A program made the translations under genes and the position numbers. A stretch of 64,000 bases of DNA, from positions 1 to 64,000 of the forward strand of contig NZ_MAST01000007.1 of assembly GCF_001758225.1 (NCBI RefSeq). The letters run 5' to 3'. Of this stretch, positions 31,457 to 41,294 are shown one piece after another; the stretch's first letter is position 1, and every line of letters begins with the position of its first letter. This stretch comes from Humibacillus sp. DSM 29435 (GTDB taxonomy: Bacteria > Actinomycetota > Actinomycetes > Actinomycetales > Dermatophilaceae). The notes beneath the pieces are model-generated. The model did not search any database. It saw only the letters and a program-made list of their open reading frames with translations, and was not told the origin of the DNA.

Positions 31457-32682
31457 GGCTGATCCTCATTTGAAGTCGTGGGCGTGGCGGGGTTCTGCTG
31501 ACCCGCCGCCGGGCGGACGTGAGTGGGGGCGAGACGCGTCATGGCGTCCAGGAACGCCGTGGTCTCGTCGGGGTTGCCGGCCGTGACCCGCAGGTGGTGT
31601 TCGATACCGACATCGCGCACCAGCACGCCCTGCTCGAGCAGGGCCTGCCAGGTGTGGGCGGCGTCGACGAGGCCGCCGAAGAGCACGAAGTTGCTGTCGC
31701 TCGGCACGGGGCTGGCGCCCAGCTCGGCCAGGCGGACGACGATGCGGTCGCGTTGGCCCTTGATCGCCTCGACCGTGCTGAGCATGACGTCGGCGTGCTC
31801 GAGCGCGACCCGGGCGATCGTCTGCGTGGGGCTGCTGAGGTGGTAGGGCAGTCGCACGAGCCGCAACGCGTCAACGAGCTCGGGCGCGGCGACGAGGTAG
31901 CCGAGGCGACCGCCCGCGAAGGCGAACGCCTTGCTCATCGTGCGGGTGACGACCAGCCGCGGGTGGTCGTCCAGCAGCGTCAACGCACTCGGCGTGCCCG
32001 GCCGGGAGAACTCGGCGTAGGCCTCGTCGACGACGACCACGGCGTTCGGAGCGGCGCGCAGCACCGCCCCGATGACCTCGAACGGCAGGGCGGTTCCGGT
32101 CGGGTTGTTCGGCGAGCAGAGGAAGACGATCGACGGATCGTGCAGCGCTGCCTGCTCGGCCGCTGACTCAGGGGTGAGGCCGAAGGTGTCGCGGTCGCGC
32201 AGGCCGTGCACCCAGGTGGTGCCGTGAGTCTCGGTGATGATCGAGTGCATCGAGTAGCTGGGGGTGAAGCCCAGAGCTGTGCGACCGTGACCACCGAACG
32301 CCTGAACGATGTGCGCGAGCACCTCGTTCGAGCCGTTGCCCGCCCACAGCTGGTCGGCTCCGAAGGCGACGCCCGACTGGCGCTCGACGTAGTCACCGAG
32401 GGCCTTGCGCAGCGTCGTGAAGTCACGGTCGGGGTAGCGGTTGAGCCCCCCGATCTCGGCCTCCAGCGCCGCCATCACGGCACGGACCACCTCCGGCGGA
32501 ACGGGGTAGGAGCTCTCGTTCGTGTTGAGCCGCACCGCGACGTCGAGCTGCGGTGCCCCGTAGGCAGTGCGCCCGCGCAGGTCGGGTCGCAGCAGGCGTT
32601 CGACCTCCTGCGCCGTCGAGGTCGCGGATGCCGGCCGGCCATCCCCTGCCGGCGTGGGGTCGTTCGCAGGTACGCCGGTCAC
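31453..32682 (-). CDS. hisC: Histidinol-phosphate aminotransferase
   Basis: PLP enzyme of the fold-type I aminotransferase class (409 aa). The PLP lysine is in [39 protein letters not shown] and [10 protein letters not shown] are the other hallmarks. A GTG start at 32682 overlaps the hisD stop (GTGA). The C-terminal 20 residues are a variable polar tail. Confidence 0.95.
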   Translation of the reverse strand: MTGVPANDPTPAGDGRPASATSTAQEVERLLRPDLRGRTAYGAPQLDVAVRLNTNESSYPVPPEVVRAVMAALEAEIGGLNRYPDRDFTTLRKALGDYVERQSGVAFGADQLWAGNGSNEVLAHIVQAFGGHGRTALGFTPSYSMHSIITETHGTTWVHGLRDRDTFGLTPESAAEQAALHDPSIVFLCSPNNPTGTALPFEVIGAVLRAAPNAVVVVDEAYAEFSRPGTPSALTLLDDHPRLVVTRTMSKAFAFAGGRLGYLVAAPELVDALRLVRLPYHLSSPTQTIARVALEHADVMLSTVEAIKGQRDRIVVRLAELGASPVPSDSNFVLFGGLVDAAHTWQALLEQGVLVRDVGIEHHLRVTAGNPDETTAFLDAMTRLAPTHVRPAAGQQNPATPTTSNEDQP

Positions 32683-34040
32683 CGCGGCACCTCGTCACCG
32701 AACCGGGCGGTGACCGCCTCGCCGTGGCCGGGCAGGTCCTCGGACTGGGCCAGCGTGACGACGTGACGGGCGATGTCGCGCAGAGCCGCCTCGTCGTAGT
32801 CGACGACGTGGATGCCGCGCAGGAACGACTGCACCGACAGGCCGCTCGAGTGACACGCGCACCCGGCGGTGGGCAGCACGTGGTTCGACCCGGCGGCGTA
32901 GTCGCCGAGGCTGACCGGTGAGTGGGGGCCGACGAACACGGCCCCGGCGTTGCGCACGCGGGCGGCCACGGCAGCGGCATCCCGGGTCTGGATCTCCAGG
33001 TGTTCGGCGGCGTACGCGTTGACGACGGCGAGGCCGGCGGCCAGGTCGTCGACGAGCACCACCCGTGACTGAGTTCCCGTCAGAGCCACCGTCACGCGCT
33101 CTGAGTGCTTGGTGGCCGGCACGCGAAGGGCGAGCGCCGCCAGCGTGTCGTCGACGAGCTGCTCACTGTCGGTGACGAGCACCGCGGCGGCCAACGGGTC
33201 GTGCTCGGCCTGGCTGACGAGGTCGGCCGCGACGTGGTCAGGGTCGGCGCTGTCGTCGGCGAGGATCGCGATCTCGGTGGGCCCGGCCTCGGCGTCGATG
33301 CCGATGAGGCCCTTGAGCAGACGTTTGGCCGCGACGACCCAGATGTTGCCCGGGCCGGTCACGAGCGAGACGGGCTCGCAGGTGAGGGTCTGGGTCACCC
33401 CGCCCTCCACGACCTGCTCGTCGAAGCCGTAGGCGAACATGGCGACGGCCTGGGCGCCGCCCACCGCGTAGACCTCGTCGACCCCGAGCAGGGCGCAGGT
33501 GGCGAGGATCGTGGGGTTCGGGTAGCCCGTGAAGACGCCGGTGTTCTCTCGCTGCGGCGGCGAGGTGACGGCGAGTGAGGCCACGCCGGCGATCTGCGCC
33601 GGAACGACGTTCATGATGACGCTGCTCGGGTAGACCGCGATGCCACCGGGAACGTAGAGGCCGACGCGGTCGACGGGCACCCAGCGCTCGGTGACCGTGC
33701 CACCAGGCACGACCTGGGTCGTGGTGTCGGTGCGGCGCTGGTCGCTGTGCACGAGACGGGCCCGGCGAATCGACTCCTCCAGGGCCGCCAGCAGGTCGGG
33801 GTCGAGCTGGTCGAGCGCCGCTTGGAGCACGTCGGCCGGCACGCGCAACCGGGGCGGGCGAACACCGTCGAACCGCTCGCCGAGCTCAAGCAGCGCCTGC
33901 GCCCCACGATGACGCACGTCCTCGCAGATCGGCCGCACCTGTTCGAGGGCGGCCGTGACGTCGAACTCGGCACGGGGCAGGGCGCCGCGCAGAAAACGCA
34001 CGTCGAGCGTGCGGCCGCGCAGGTCGAGACGAGACATCAT
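32679..34040 (-). CDS. hisD: Histidinol dehydrogenase
   Basis: Zinc enzyme (453 aa) carrying out the last two oxidations to histidine; first gene of this his transcript. Conserved: [38 protein letters not shown], and [21 protein letters not shown] hexamer 6 bases before the ATG and no ribosome-binding site suggest leaderless translation. Two adjacent ATGs make the start uncertain by one residue. Confidence 0.95.
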   Translation of the reverse strand: MMSRLDLRGRTLDVRFLRGALPRAEFDVTAALEQVRPICEDVRHRGAQALLELGERFDGVRPPRLRVPADVLQAALDQLDPDLLAALEESIRRARLVHSDQRRTDTTTQVVPGGTVTERWVPVDRVGLYVPGGIAVYPSSVIMNVVPAQIAGVASLAVTSPPQRENTGVFTGYPNPTILATCALLGVDEVYAVGGAQAVAMFAYGFDEQVVEGGVTQTLTCEPVSLVTGPGNIWVVAAKRLLKGLIGIDAEAGPTEIAILADDSADPDHVAADLVSQAEHDPLAAAVLVTDSEQLVDDTLAALALRVPATKHSERVTVALTGTQSRVVLVDDLAAGLAVVNAYAAEHLEIQTRDAAAVAARVRNAGAVFVGPHSPVSLGDYAAGSNHVLPTAGCACHSSGLSVQSFLRGIHVVDYDEAALRDIARHVVTLAQSEDLPGHGEAVTARFGDEVPR

Positions 34041-34046
34041 GAGCCA

Positions 34047-34052
34047 AGTCTA
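34047..34052 (-). promoter_or_regulatory. -10 element of hisD (leaderless type)
   Basis: TAGACT on the minus strand, 6 bases, then ATG. The preceding gene ends only 17 bases upstream, so most of this promoter lies within its 3' end. Confidence 0.5.
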
Positions 34053-34069
34053 GAAGCAGTCGCCGACCC

Positions 34070-35089
34070 CTATCCGGGCAGGCCTCCGATCACCTTCACG
34101 CCGTGCCGAAAGGCGACGTAGGCCTGGTTGGCCTGTGTGTCGATGACCACATCGCCCGGGCTCGGCACAGCAACCCTGCTGGTGATGTGGCGGGTGGCCG
34201 CGTCGATCACGGAGACTCCGGCGGTGCCGCTGACCACCACCGTGCCTCGACCGCCGTCTACAGCCACACCGGTCGCGCCTTCGACGGGGATCGTCGTGGT
34301 GACCGTGTCGCGGTGACCGTCGATGACCGTGACGGCGTCGTTCAGCGCGTCGGCGACGTAGACCGTGTCGGTACGAGAGTCGACCGCCACATCCGAGTAG
34401 CCACCGGTCGAGTGGATGGTGTCGACGATCCTGTTGGTGTGTCCGTCGATGACCGTGACGGTGTCGTTCCAGTGGTCGGCGACGTAGACGCGGGCCGTCG
34501 CCAGGTTCACGCCCACCGCCCCGGGGGCCCCGTTGTCGGGCAGGGTGACCCTCGCCTCGACGGCTAGCGTGCGGCCGTTCAGTACCAACAGCTCGGAGTT
34601 CTCGCTGTCGGTGACGTAGACCGAGTTCAGCCGTCGGTTCACCGCGATGGTCTCGGGTTGCGTCGGCAGCCCGGGACTCGAGACGTAGTGGTGCTCTCGA
34701 CCGTGCGAGGCGAAGACCTCGGCATCATCGACGTTGACCGCGTACAGGGTGTTGGAGCCCTGGTTGACCGCCACCAGGGCCGGTGTCAGGGCGCAACAGT
34801 CGAACGGGCCGAGGTGGGTCACGACCTTCCGGGCGGCTCCGTCGATCACCGCGACCCGGTAGGTGTCCGCGTTCGCGACGTAGACCGTGTCGGTGTCGCT
34901 GTTGACGGCGAGCATGGCAGGTGCTCCCGGCACCGAGATGCTGGCGACCACACGCGGCCCGGTCGCCGCACTGGCGTTGAGAGGCGCCGCGACCGCGGCG
35001 GCACCGACACCGATGCTGGCCGCCGCCAGAGCCGCGACCAGGCGCAGCCGTCGAGACCGGTACAGGAACGGACGGGCTTGAAAGATCAC
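34070..35089 (-). CDS. Secreted YVTN-type beta-propeller protein
   Basis: Exported protein of 339 aa. A basic start and hydrophobic stretch (RLRLVAALAAASIGVGAAAVAA) form a signal peptide ending near ASAA. The mature part is about seven repeats of the form DTVYVAN-VIDG-, for example NSVYVTDSENSELLVLNGR, ARVYVADHWNDTVTVIDGH, DTVYVADALNDAVTVIDGH. Ligand and role are unknown; such proteins act in surface binding or as scaffolds. GTG at 35089 is preceded by GAAGGGAG. 35103-35288 upstream carries no other gene. Confidence 0.85.
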   Translation of the reverse strand: MIFQARPFLYRSRRLRLVAALAAASIGVGAAAVAAPLNASAATGPRVVASISVPGAPAMLAVNSDTDTVYVANADTYRVAVIDGAARKVVTHLGPFDCCALTPALVAVNQGSNTLYAVNVDDAEVFASHGREHHYVSSPGLPTQPETIAVNRRLNSVYVTDSENSELLVLNGRTLAVEARVTLPDNGAPGAVGVNLATARVYVADHWNDTVTVIDGHTNRIVDTIHSTGGYSDVAVDSRTDTVYVADALNDAVTVIDGHRDTVTTTIPVEGATGVAVDGGRGTVVVSGTAGVSVIDAATRHITSRVAVPSPGDVVIDTQANQAYVAFRHGVKVIGGLPG

Positions 35090-35288
35090 GACAGTCTCCC
35101 TTCGGGTGATCTGACCTTCTGACGCTACGCGCCTTCTTTCAGAGCCACGGCCGGATCCTGAGATACACGGCCAGCCGGTTTCGTGACGCCAGCCGAGATG
35201 GGTCGTGCGGATGACGGCGACGCGGCCGGCCCCGACCACTGGAGAGTGACGCGGCGGGGCGAGCGCTGTGACCGTCAGGGCGGGCCGG

Positions 35289-37388
35289 TCAGCCGGTCTG
35301 GTCGATGAGCACAGCTGTCTCCCAGGCCCACTGCCGCCACGTGTCGTAGCGACCGGACTGGCCGCCGTGGCCGCCGGCCATCTCGGTGCGGAAGAGCACC
35401 GGAGCGGCATCCGCATGCCCCTCGGCCTCGTGACGCAGGGCCGCCACCCACTTCGCCGGCTCGGTCGCATAGACCCGGGTGTCGTTGAGACTCGTGGTGA
35501 CCAACAGGCTCGGATAGCGCTGGGCCGTGACGTTCTCGTAGGGCGAGTAGCCCTTCATCAGGGCGTAGGCCGTGGGGTCGTCGAGCGGGTTGCCCCACTC
35601 CTCCCACTCGATGACCGTCAGCGGCATCGACGGGTCGAGGATCGTGGTGAGCGGGTCGACGAACGGCACCGAGGCGTGCACGAACCGGAACCGGTCTGAC
35701 GCCCGGGTCGCCACGGCCCCCATGAGCAGACCCCCGGCCGAGCCACCTTCAGCGGCAAGCCGGTTGGGGTCGACGATGCCGGTGTCACGCAGGTGGTCGG
35801 CGCAGGCGACGAAGTCGTCGAAAGTGGCGGTCTTGCGGTCGAGCTTGCCGTCGTCGTACCACGACCGGCCCATCTCGGAGCCGCCGCGAACGTGCGCGAT
35901 GGCGAAGACCCAGCCCCGGTCGAGCAACGAGAGTCGCAGCACCGAGAACCACGGGTCGATCGGGATGCCGTAGGCACCGTAACCGTGAAGCAGGCCCGGC
36001 GCCGTGCCGTCGGCCACGACGTCGTGACGGTGCACGATCGAGATCGGGATGCGGGTGCCGTCGACCGCGGTGGCCCACTCGCGCCGCTGACGGTACTGCC
36101 CGAGGTCGACGTCGCCGCGCACGTGCTGCTGCTTGAGCAGGGTGAAGGTTCGCGAGCGCACGTCGTAGTCCTCGACGACCCGGGGGGTGACGAGCGACTC
36201 GTGCACGATCTGCAGGCTCGGAGTGCTCGTCTCGGGGTTCGAGGCGACGTGCAGCGTGTGGATCGGTTCGTCGAGCGAGATGTCGTGGCTCTCCCCCAGA
36301 CCGTTCGGCGATGCCGGGTCACGCAGGACGATGCGGACGCCGGTGCCGCCGGAGCGCCGAAGCGTCACTGCGATGAAGTCGTCGAACCCGTCGACGCCTG
36401 TGACGTACTCGTCATCGCTCGTGACCGCCAGCGGCATCCAGTCAGCGTGTGTCGTGCTCGTGATGGGGGCCACGGCGAGCTCGAAGTTGACCCGGACGGC
36501 GTTGTGCACGACGAAGAGCTGGTCGCCGACGGGCTCGATGTCGTACTCCACCCCCGGTCGGCGGGCCGCGACGATGCGCGGCGCCGCCAGCGGGTCGGCC
36601 GCGTCGACCAGCCGGTACTCCGAGGTGGTCTTGCTGCCGATGGCGATGACGATCTGACGGTCGTCGCGCGAGGTGCCCACCCCGACGAAGAACCGCTCGT
36701 CGGGCTCGTCGTGCACGAGCACGTCGGCGCCAGCGGGGGTGCCGATCTCGTGTCGCCACACCTGGTGCGGGCGCCAGGCATCGTCGACCCGGGTGTAGAA
36801 CAGCTGGCGACCGTCGAGGGAGAAGGCCAGCGAGCCACCGGTCTGCTTGACCGCGTCGTCGAGCAGCTCGCCGGTCGCGATGCGCCTGACCCGCACGTCG
36901 TAGCGCTCGTCACCGGCGAGGTCGACGGCGTAGGCCAGCACGTCACCAGCCGGCGACACCTCGCTCGCACCGACGCCGAAGAAGTCGTGGCCCACGGACT
37001 CGGCGTTCTGGTCGAGCAGCACCTCCTCGCCGGAGGGGGCACCGTCGCCGTCGAGGCGGGGGCGATCGGGGTGCTGCTCGGCGAGCACCCGGCCTTCGAC
37101 CGAGTACTGCTGCCCCTCGACGGTGCGGGTGTAGTACCACCACCGATCGTGGCGCACCGGCACCGACAGGTCGGTCTCCTCGATGCGGGAACGGAACTCC
37201 TCGTAGATGGTGTCGGCCAGCGACGTCAGATGTGCGGTCTGCTCGACGGCCCAAGCGTTCTCGAGCGCGAGGTGGTCGACGAACTCGGTGGACTGACGGT
37301 CGGCCATCCAGGCGTACGGGTCATCGAAACGGTCGCCGTGATGCTCCCGAGTGGTCGACGAACGTCGGGCGATGGGGGGTGCGTCCAT
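35289..37388 (-). CDS. ptrB: Oligopeptidase B (S9A family)
   Basis: Cytoplasmic serine peptidase (699 aa) that cuts small peptides after Lys or Arg. An N-terminal seven-bladed propeller (about 75-420) caps an alpha/beta-hydrolase. The nucleophile is Ser550 in AAEGGSAGGLLMG; the Asp lies in TSLNDTRV and the His in AGGHGGQSGR. GYGAYGIPIDPWF and ARVRGG-like HVRGGSEMG are family hallmarks. TAGAGT sits 6 bases before the ATG, without a ribosome-binding site. It is transcribed away from the second S9 peptidase. Confidence 0.93.
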   Translation of the reverse strand: MDAPPIARRSSTTREHHGDRFDDPYAWMADRQSTEFVDHLALENAWAVEQTAHLTSLADTIYEEFRSRIEETDLSVPVRHDRWWYYTRTVEGQQYSVEGRVLAEQHPDRPRLDGDGAPSGEEVLLDQNAESVGHDFFGVGASEVSPAGDVLAYAVDLAGDERYDVRVRRIATGELLDDAVKQTGGSLAFSLDGRQLFYTRVDDAWRPHQVWRHEIGTPAGADVLVHDEPDERFFVGVGTSRDDRQIVIAIGSKTTSEYRLVDAADPLAAPRIVAARRPGVEYDIEPVGDQLFVVHNAVRVNFELAVAPITSTTHADWMPLAVTSDDEYVTGVDGFDDFIAVTLRRSGGTGVRIVLRDPASPNGLGESHDISLDEPIHTLHVASNPETSTPSLQIVHESLVTPRVVEDYDVRSRTFTLLKQQHVRGDVDLGQYRQRREWATAVDGTRIPISIVHRHDVVADGTAPGLLHGYGAYGIPIDPWFSVLRLSLLDRGWVFAIAHVRGGSEMGRSWYDDGKLDRKTATFDDFVACADHLRDTGIVDPNRLAAEGGSAGGLLMGAVATRASDRFRFVHASVPFVDPLTTILDPSMPLTVIEWEEWGNPLDDPTAYALMKGYSPYENVTAQRYPSLLVTTSLNDTRVYATEPAKWVAALRHEAEGHADAAPVLFRTEMAGGHGGQSGRYDTWRQWAWETAVLIDQTG

Positions 37389-37394
37389 CCGTTC

Positions 37395-37400
37395 ACTCTA
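37395..37400 (-). promoter_or_regulatory. -10 element of ptrB (leaderless type)
   Basis: TAGAGT on the minus strand, 6 bases, then ATG. It lies in the 80-base region shared with the divergent S9C gene. Confidence 0.5.
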
Positions 37401-37468
37401 GGTCGGGGCTCCACGACGTCGGCGGCGGTGTGGCCGCCTCTCTCCCCCGGGCGGTGTAGAAACGGGTC

Positions 37469-39370
37469 ATGACCACACGCGCTCCCTACGGATCCTGGAC
37501 CTCGCCCATCACCGCCGAGCTCTTGACGACCGCGGGCCTGGCCCTGTCGGCGGTGGTCGCCGACGGTGACGACCTGTACTGGCTGGAAGGGCGGCCAGTC
37601 GAGAGCGGCCGGGTCGTGCTCGTGAGGCTTCGCGACGGGCAGCGGGCGGATCTGACGCCAGCCCCCCTCAACGTGCGGACGCGGGTGCACGAGTACGGCG
37701 GCGGGGCCTACGACGTGCGCGGTGACATCGTGGTGTTCTCCGACTTCGCCGACGGGCGGTTGCACCTGATCGAGAACGGTGAGACCCGGGCCATCACACC
37801 CGAGGGAAAGCCGTCAGCCCTCCGGTTCGGTGACCTTCAGCTCGACCTGCCTCGCCGGAGGGTGCTGTGCGTGCGCGAGGACCACCGCTCGCCCGGCGAG
37901 GTTCGCAACGAGCTCGTGGCGGTGCCTCTCGACGGCGAGCCGACGGCGGGCGAGGTTCTGGTCACCGGCCACGACTTCGTGGCCGCACCCCGGCTGTCGC
38001 CCGACGGTGAACGGCTCGCCTGGGTCAGCTGGGAGCACCCGAACATGCCGTGGGACGGGACTCGGCTCTGGGTGGGTGATGCCGGCGCCTCGGACGCCCA
38101 GGTGGTCGACGGTGAGGACGGGGTGTCGGTGGGCGACATCGGCTGGTGCCGGGACGGATCGCTGCTCTACATGTCCGACCGGTCGGGCTACTGGAACCTG
38201 ACTCGCGACGGGGCGGCGCTGCATCCGGTCGACCGCGACTGCTCCGACCCGGCGTGGATGCTCGGGGGGCGGTCGTGGCTCGAGCTGCCCGACGGACGCA
38301 TCCTCTTGCGCGAGTGGCGTGACGCATCGGCTCAGCTGATGCTGATGCACCCCGGCGAGCCGGCTCGGGAGGTGCCGGTCGCCCTCGTGACCTCGGCTCG
38401 ACCGTCATGGTGGAACGGACACGTCGTCATGCTGGCCACGCGGGCATCCGAGCCGGCTGGGGTGATCCAGCTCGACCCGGACTCGGCCCGGATCGAGGTG
38501 CTGCGAGCCAGCGCTGACCTGCCGGTCGACCGGGCCTACCTTGCCGAGGCGGAGGCGGTGACCTGGCCCGACCGCGAGGGGCGCGCGGTGCACGGCTTTC
38601 TCTACCGGCCGCGCAATCCCCAGTTCCATGCCCCCGAGGCAGAGCGGCCACCGCTGGTCGTGCAGTCCCACGGAGGGCCCACCAGCCACGTGGTCGGGGC
38701 GCTCGACCTCGGCTACGCCTACTGGACCAGCCGCGGCATCGCCGTGCTCGACGTCAACTACGGCGGCAGCACGAGCTACGGGCGTGACTACCGAGAACGC
38801 CTCAAGGGCCAGTGGGGCATCGTCGACGTCGACGACTGCTGCGACGGAGCACGAGCCATGGCCGACCGGGGCTGGGTCGACCCGGCCCGGTTGGCGATCT
38901 CGGGCGGCAGCGCCGGTGGCTACACCACGCTGGCGTCCCTCGCCTTCCGCGATGTCTTCACCGCTGGGGTGAGCCTGTACGGGGTGGCCGACCTCGAGGC
39001 CCTGGCGCGCGACACCCACAAGTTCGAGTCCCGCTATCTCGACGGTCTGGTCGGGCCCTACCCGGCCGCCCAAGCCGTCTACGTGGAGCGGTCGCCGATC
39101 AACCACCTCGACGCGCTGAGCTGCGCCATGCTGCTGCTGCAGGGCGAGGACGACGAGGTGGTGCCGCCGAACCAGGCCACCGCCATGGCGGATGCCGTGC
39201 GCCGCAAGGGCAAGCCGGTGGCTCTGCGGCTGTTCGCCGGCGAGGGGCACGGGTTTCGCGCCGCCGTGAACCAGCGGGCCGCCCGCGAGGCAGAGCTGTC
39301 GTTCTACGGTCAGGTGTTCGGCTTCGAGCCCGCCGACGACATCCCCAGGCTGGCCATCGACAACCTCTGA
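37469..39370 (+). CDS. S9C-type prolyl oligopeptidase family peptidase
   Basis: Serine peptidase of 633 aa with an N-terminal propeller domain (about 1-370) and an alpha/beta-hydrolase (about 380-633). The nucleophile is Ser481 in AISGGSAGGYTTL, with Asp562 in QGEDDEVVPP and His594 in GEGHGFR. SHGGPTSHV and NYGGSTSYGRDYRERLKGQWG are typical of acylaminoacyl-peptidase/DPP-like members. No signal peptide, so it acts in the cytoplasm. A TAGAAA lies 6 bases before the ATG. It overlaps the next start by one base (TGATG). Confidence 0.9.
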   Translation: MTTRAPYGSWTSPITAELLTTAGLALSAVVADGDDLYWLEGRPVESGRVVLVRLRDGQRADLTPAPLNVRTRVHEYGGGAYDVRGDIVVFSDFADGRLHLIENGETRAITPEGKPSALRFGDLQLDLPRRRVLCVREDHRSPGEVRNELVAVPLDGEPTAGEVLVTGHDFVAAPRLSPDGERLAWVSWEHPNMPWDGTRLWVGDAGASDAQVVDGEDGVSVGDIGWCRDGSLLYMSDRSGYWNLTRDGAALHPVDRDCSDPAWMLGGRSWLELPDGRILLREWRDASAQLMLMHPGEPAREVPVALVTSARPSWWNGHVVMLATRASEPAGVIQLDPDSARIEVLRASADLPVDRAYLAEAEAVTWPDREGRAVHGFLYRPRNPQFHAPEAERPPLVVQSHGGPTSHVVGALDLGYAYWTSRGIAVLDVNYGGSTSYGRDYRERLKGQWGIVDVDDCCDGARAMADRGWVDPARLAISGGSAGGYTTLASLAFRDVFTAGVSLYGVADLEALARDTHKFESRYLDGLVGPYPAAQAVYVERSPINHLDALSCAMLLLQGEDDEVVPPNQATAMADAVRRKGKPVALRLFAGEGHGFRAAVNQRAAREAELSFYGQVFGFEPADDIPRLAIDNL

Positions 39371-40254
39371 TGCCCATCACCGCACCGAGGGACCCTCAGC
39401 TGTCGGCCGAGCAGCAGGCCCAGCTGGAGCGGTGGTTGCCCGACGCTGTGGTCGTGCACGACCACAGCTGGGGGCTGGTCGAGACCCGCGTGCTGGAGGT
39501 GGAGCACGGCGGAGGCCGGTACATCGTCAAGGCGGCCGGCCCGGGCGACGGCCACCTGCGGCGGGAGGTCGAGGCGCACCAGAGCTGGCTCACCCCGTGG
39601 ACTTCGGTCGGGCAGGCCCCCGTGCTGGTGCACCACGACCTCGGGGCGAGCGTCATCGTGACCCAGTTCTTGCCGGGCACTCTCGTACTCGGCTCACTGG
39701 CCGTCCACGACCCGGAGGTGTTCCGCCAGGCCGGTGAGCTGCTCGCGTTGCTGCACGACCAGCCGGGCCAGATCGACGAAGGGTACGAGGCCCGCGAGAA
39801 CGAGAAGTCGCTGCGGTGGCTGCGGCAGCCGCACCGCATTGAGGGCGAGACGGTCGAACGCCTGAGGGTCGAGATCGCGTCGTGGCCGACCCCGCCCGCT
39901 CGGCTCGTGCCGACGCACGGTGACTGGCAACCGCGCAACTGGCTGGTGCACCACGGCGAGGTGCGCATCATCGACTTCGGTCGGGCGGCACTCCGGCCGT
40001 CGATGAGCGACCTGACCCGCCTCGCGGCTCAGGAGTTCCGACGTGACCCACGCCTCGAGGCGGCCTTTCTCGGCGGCTACGGGAGTGACCCCCGCGCCGA
40101 CGAGCGGGGCAGCACGCATGCCTGGTTCCGCACCCGGGTGCGTGAGGCGATCGGCACCGCGGCCTGGGCCCACCAGTTCGGAGACGAGGCCTTCGAGGCC
40201 CAGGGGCAGCGGATGATCGCCGAGGCGCTGGCTGACCCCAGCAGCTCCGGGTGA
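39370..40254 (+). CDS. APH-fold phosphotransferase
   Basis: Protein of 294 aa with the aminoglycoside-phosphotransferase/choline kinase fold. YIVKAAG holds the ATP-binding Lys, THGDWQPRNWL the catalytic Asp and metal-binding Asn, and RIIDFGRA the DFG-like motif. It is translated directly after the S9C peptidase. Nothing indicates an antibiotic substrate; small-metabolite kinases share this fold. Confidence 0.83.
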   Translation: MPITAPRDPQLSAEQQAQLERWLPDAVVVHDHSWGLVETRVLEVEHGGGRYIVKAAGPGDGHLRREVEAHQSWLTPWTSVGQAPVLVHHDLGASVIVTQFLPGTLVLGSLAVHDPEVFRQAGELLALLHDQPGQIDEGYEARENEKSLRWLRQPHRIEGETVERLRVEIASWPTPPARLVPTHGDWQPRNWLVHHGEVRIIDFGRAALRPSMSDLTRLAAQEFRRDPRLEAAFLGGYGSDPRADERGSTHAWFRTRVREAIGTAAWAHQFGDEAFEAQGQRMIAEALADPSSSG

Positions 40255-40255
40255 G

Positions 40256-40327
40256 ATCAAGCGGCGAATCAATCTGCGGTTGCTGCTGTTCTGACGACAG
40301 TGAACGCAGACTGATCCGCCGCTTGAT
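40256..40327. repeat. Large palindromic element between convergent genes
   Basis: A 23-base arm (40256-40278) and its partner (40305-40327) are complementary at 21 positions; the other two are G-T (G-U) pairs on the plus strand. The 26-base loop contains a further CTGT/ACAG stem. It starts one base after the APH-fold gene stop, so it could end transcription. Its length and sequence are unlike the compact GC hairpins elsewhere in the window. Confidence 0.85.
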
Positions 40328-40344
40328 GCGAGTCAGGCGCCAAA

Positions 40345-40368
40345 CGGATCAATCTGCGGATCAATCTG
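40345..40368. repeat. Tandem 12-mers related to the palindrome arms
   Basis: Two perfect copies of CGGATCAATCTG lie side by side, ending one base before the pseudouridine synthase stop codon. The same core ATCAATCTGCG occurs in the left palindrome arm, and ATCAGTCTGCG, inverted, in the right arm, so one motif occurs four times in 113 bases. Confidence 0.85.
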
Positions 40369-40369
40369 C

Positions 40370-41293
40370 TCAGGTCGGCCACGCGGCGAGGGTGCGGCGG
40401 GTCTCGAAGCGGCGAAGGCGGCCGTCGACCGGGTCGTCGAACTCGAGCACGGCCGCCAGCAGCTGCAGTGGGCGGGTGAAATCGTCTGGGGCCACGTCGA
40501 TCTCGCGAGGGTAGAGGGCGTCCCCCTCGATCGGGAGGCCCAGGCCGTTCAGCTGACACCGCAGCTGGTGGGTGCGGCCGGTGCGTGGGGTCAGCCGGTA
40601 CAGCCCCCGGGCGCCGCGTGCCTCGACGAGCTCGACCAGCGTCTCGGCGTTGGGCTCCCCCGCGACCTCTCGGGCCTGGTGCACCCCGTGCTGCTTGACC
40701 AGCTGGGTGCGCCGCACGAGGGGCAGCTCGAGGTCGGGTCGAACCGGAGCGACGGCCAGGTACTGCTTGTGCACGAGGCCTTCGGCGAACAGGGCCTGGT
40801 AGGCGCCGCGCCACCGCTGCTCGGTCGTGAACAGCAGCACCCCGGCGGTGGGCCGGTCGAGGCGATGCGCCGGGGCCAGACCGGGGATGCCGGTGAGCAC
40901 CCTGGCGCGGGCCAGCGCACTGTTGACGACGTGGCCGCCCCTGGGCATGGAGGCCAGGAAGTGCGGTTTGTCGACGACGACGAGCCGCTCGTCGCGGTGC
41001 AGCACCGTGACGTCGAACGGCAGCGGCGCCTCCACCGGGAGGTCGCGGTGGGCCCACACCACCGACCGGGGCACGAACGCTGCGTCGGCCGGCACGGGTT
41101 CCCCTGTGGCGTAGACGAACTCGCCCGCCACCAGCATGGCGTCGACCTGCTCGGCCGTCAGCCCGGCGGCCAGTCGTTCCACGAGGTGGTCGCGCAGCGT
41201 GGCCCACGGCCCGCTCTGCGGCATCCGGAAGCGTTGTGCGTCGACCCCGTGGCGTTGCGGCAGGGGCGAGGCGGGGATGGCGCCGCGGGCCAC
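40370..41293 (-). CDS. RluA-family pseudouridine synthase
   Basis: Protein of 307 aa that isomerises uridine in rRNA or tRNA. The catalytic Asp is in APAHRLDRPTAGVLLF; GRTHQLRCQLNGLGLPIEGDALY is the conserved C-terminal motif (RTHQLR). No clear S4 domain is present. The start chosen is GTG at 41293, one base after the stop of the winged-helix gene; frames further upstream run inside that gene. The target position is not predictable. Confidence 0.88.
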   Translation of the reverse strand: MARGAIPASPLPQRHGVDAQRFRMPQSGPWATLRDHLVERLAAGLTAEQVDAMLVAGEFVYATGEPVPADAAFVPRSVVWAHRDLPVEAPLPFDVTVLHRDERLVVVDKPHFLASMPRGGHVVNSALARARVLTGIPGLAPAHRLDRPTAGVLLFTTEQRWRGAYQALFAEGLVHKQYLAVAPVRPDLELPLVRRTQLVKQHGVHQAREVAGEPNAETLVELVEARGARGLYRLTPRTGRTHQLRCQLNGLGLPIEGDALYPREIDVAPDDFTRPLQLLAAVLEFDDPVDGRLRRFETRRTLAAWPT

Positions 41294-41294
41294 G

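Noticed and set aside
39370-40254. Aminoglycoside resistance gene
   Set aside because: The fold is APH-like, but the gene is coupled to a peptidase, with no mobile context and no specific resistance-enzyme signature.
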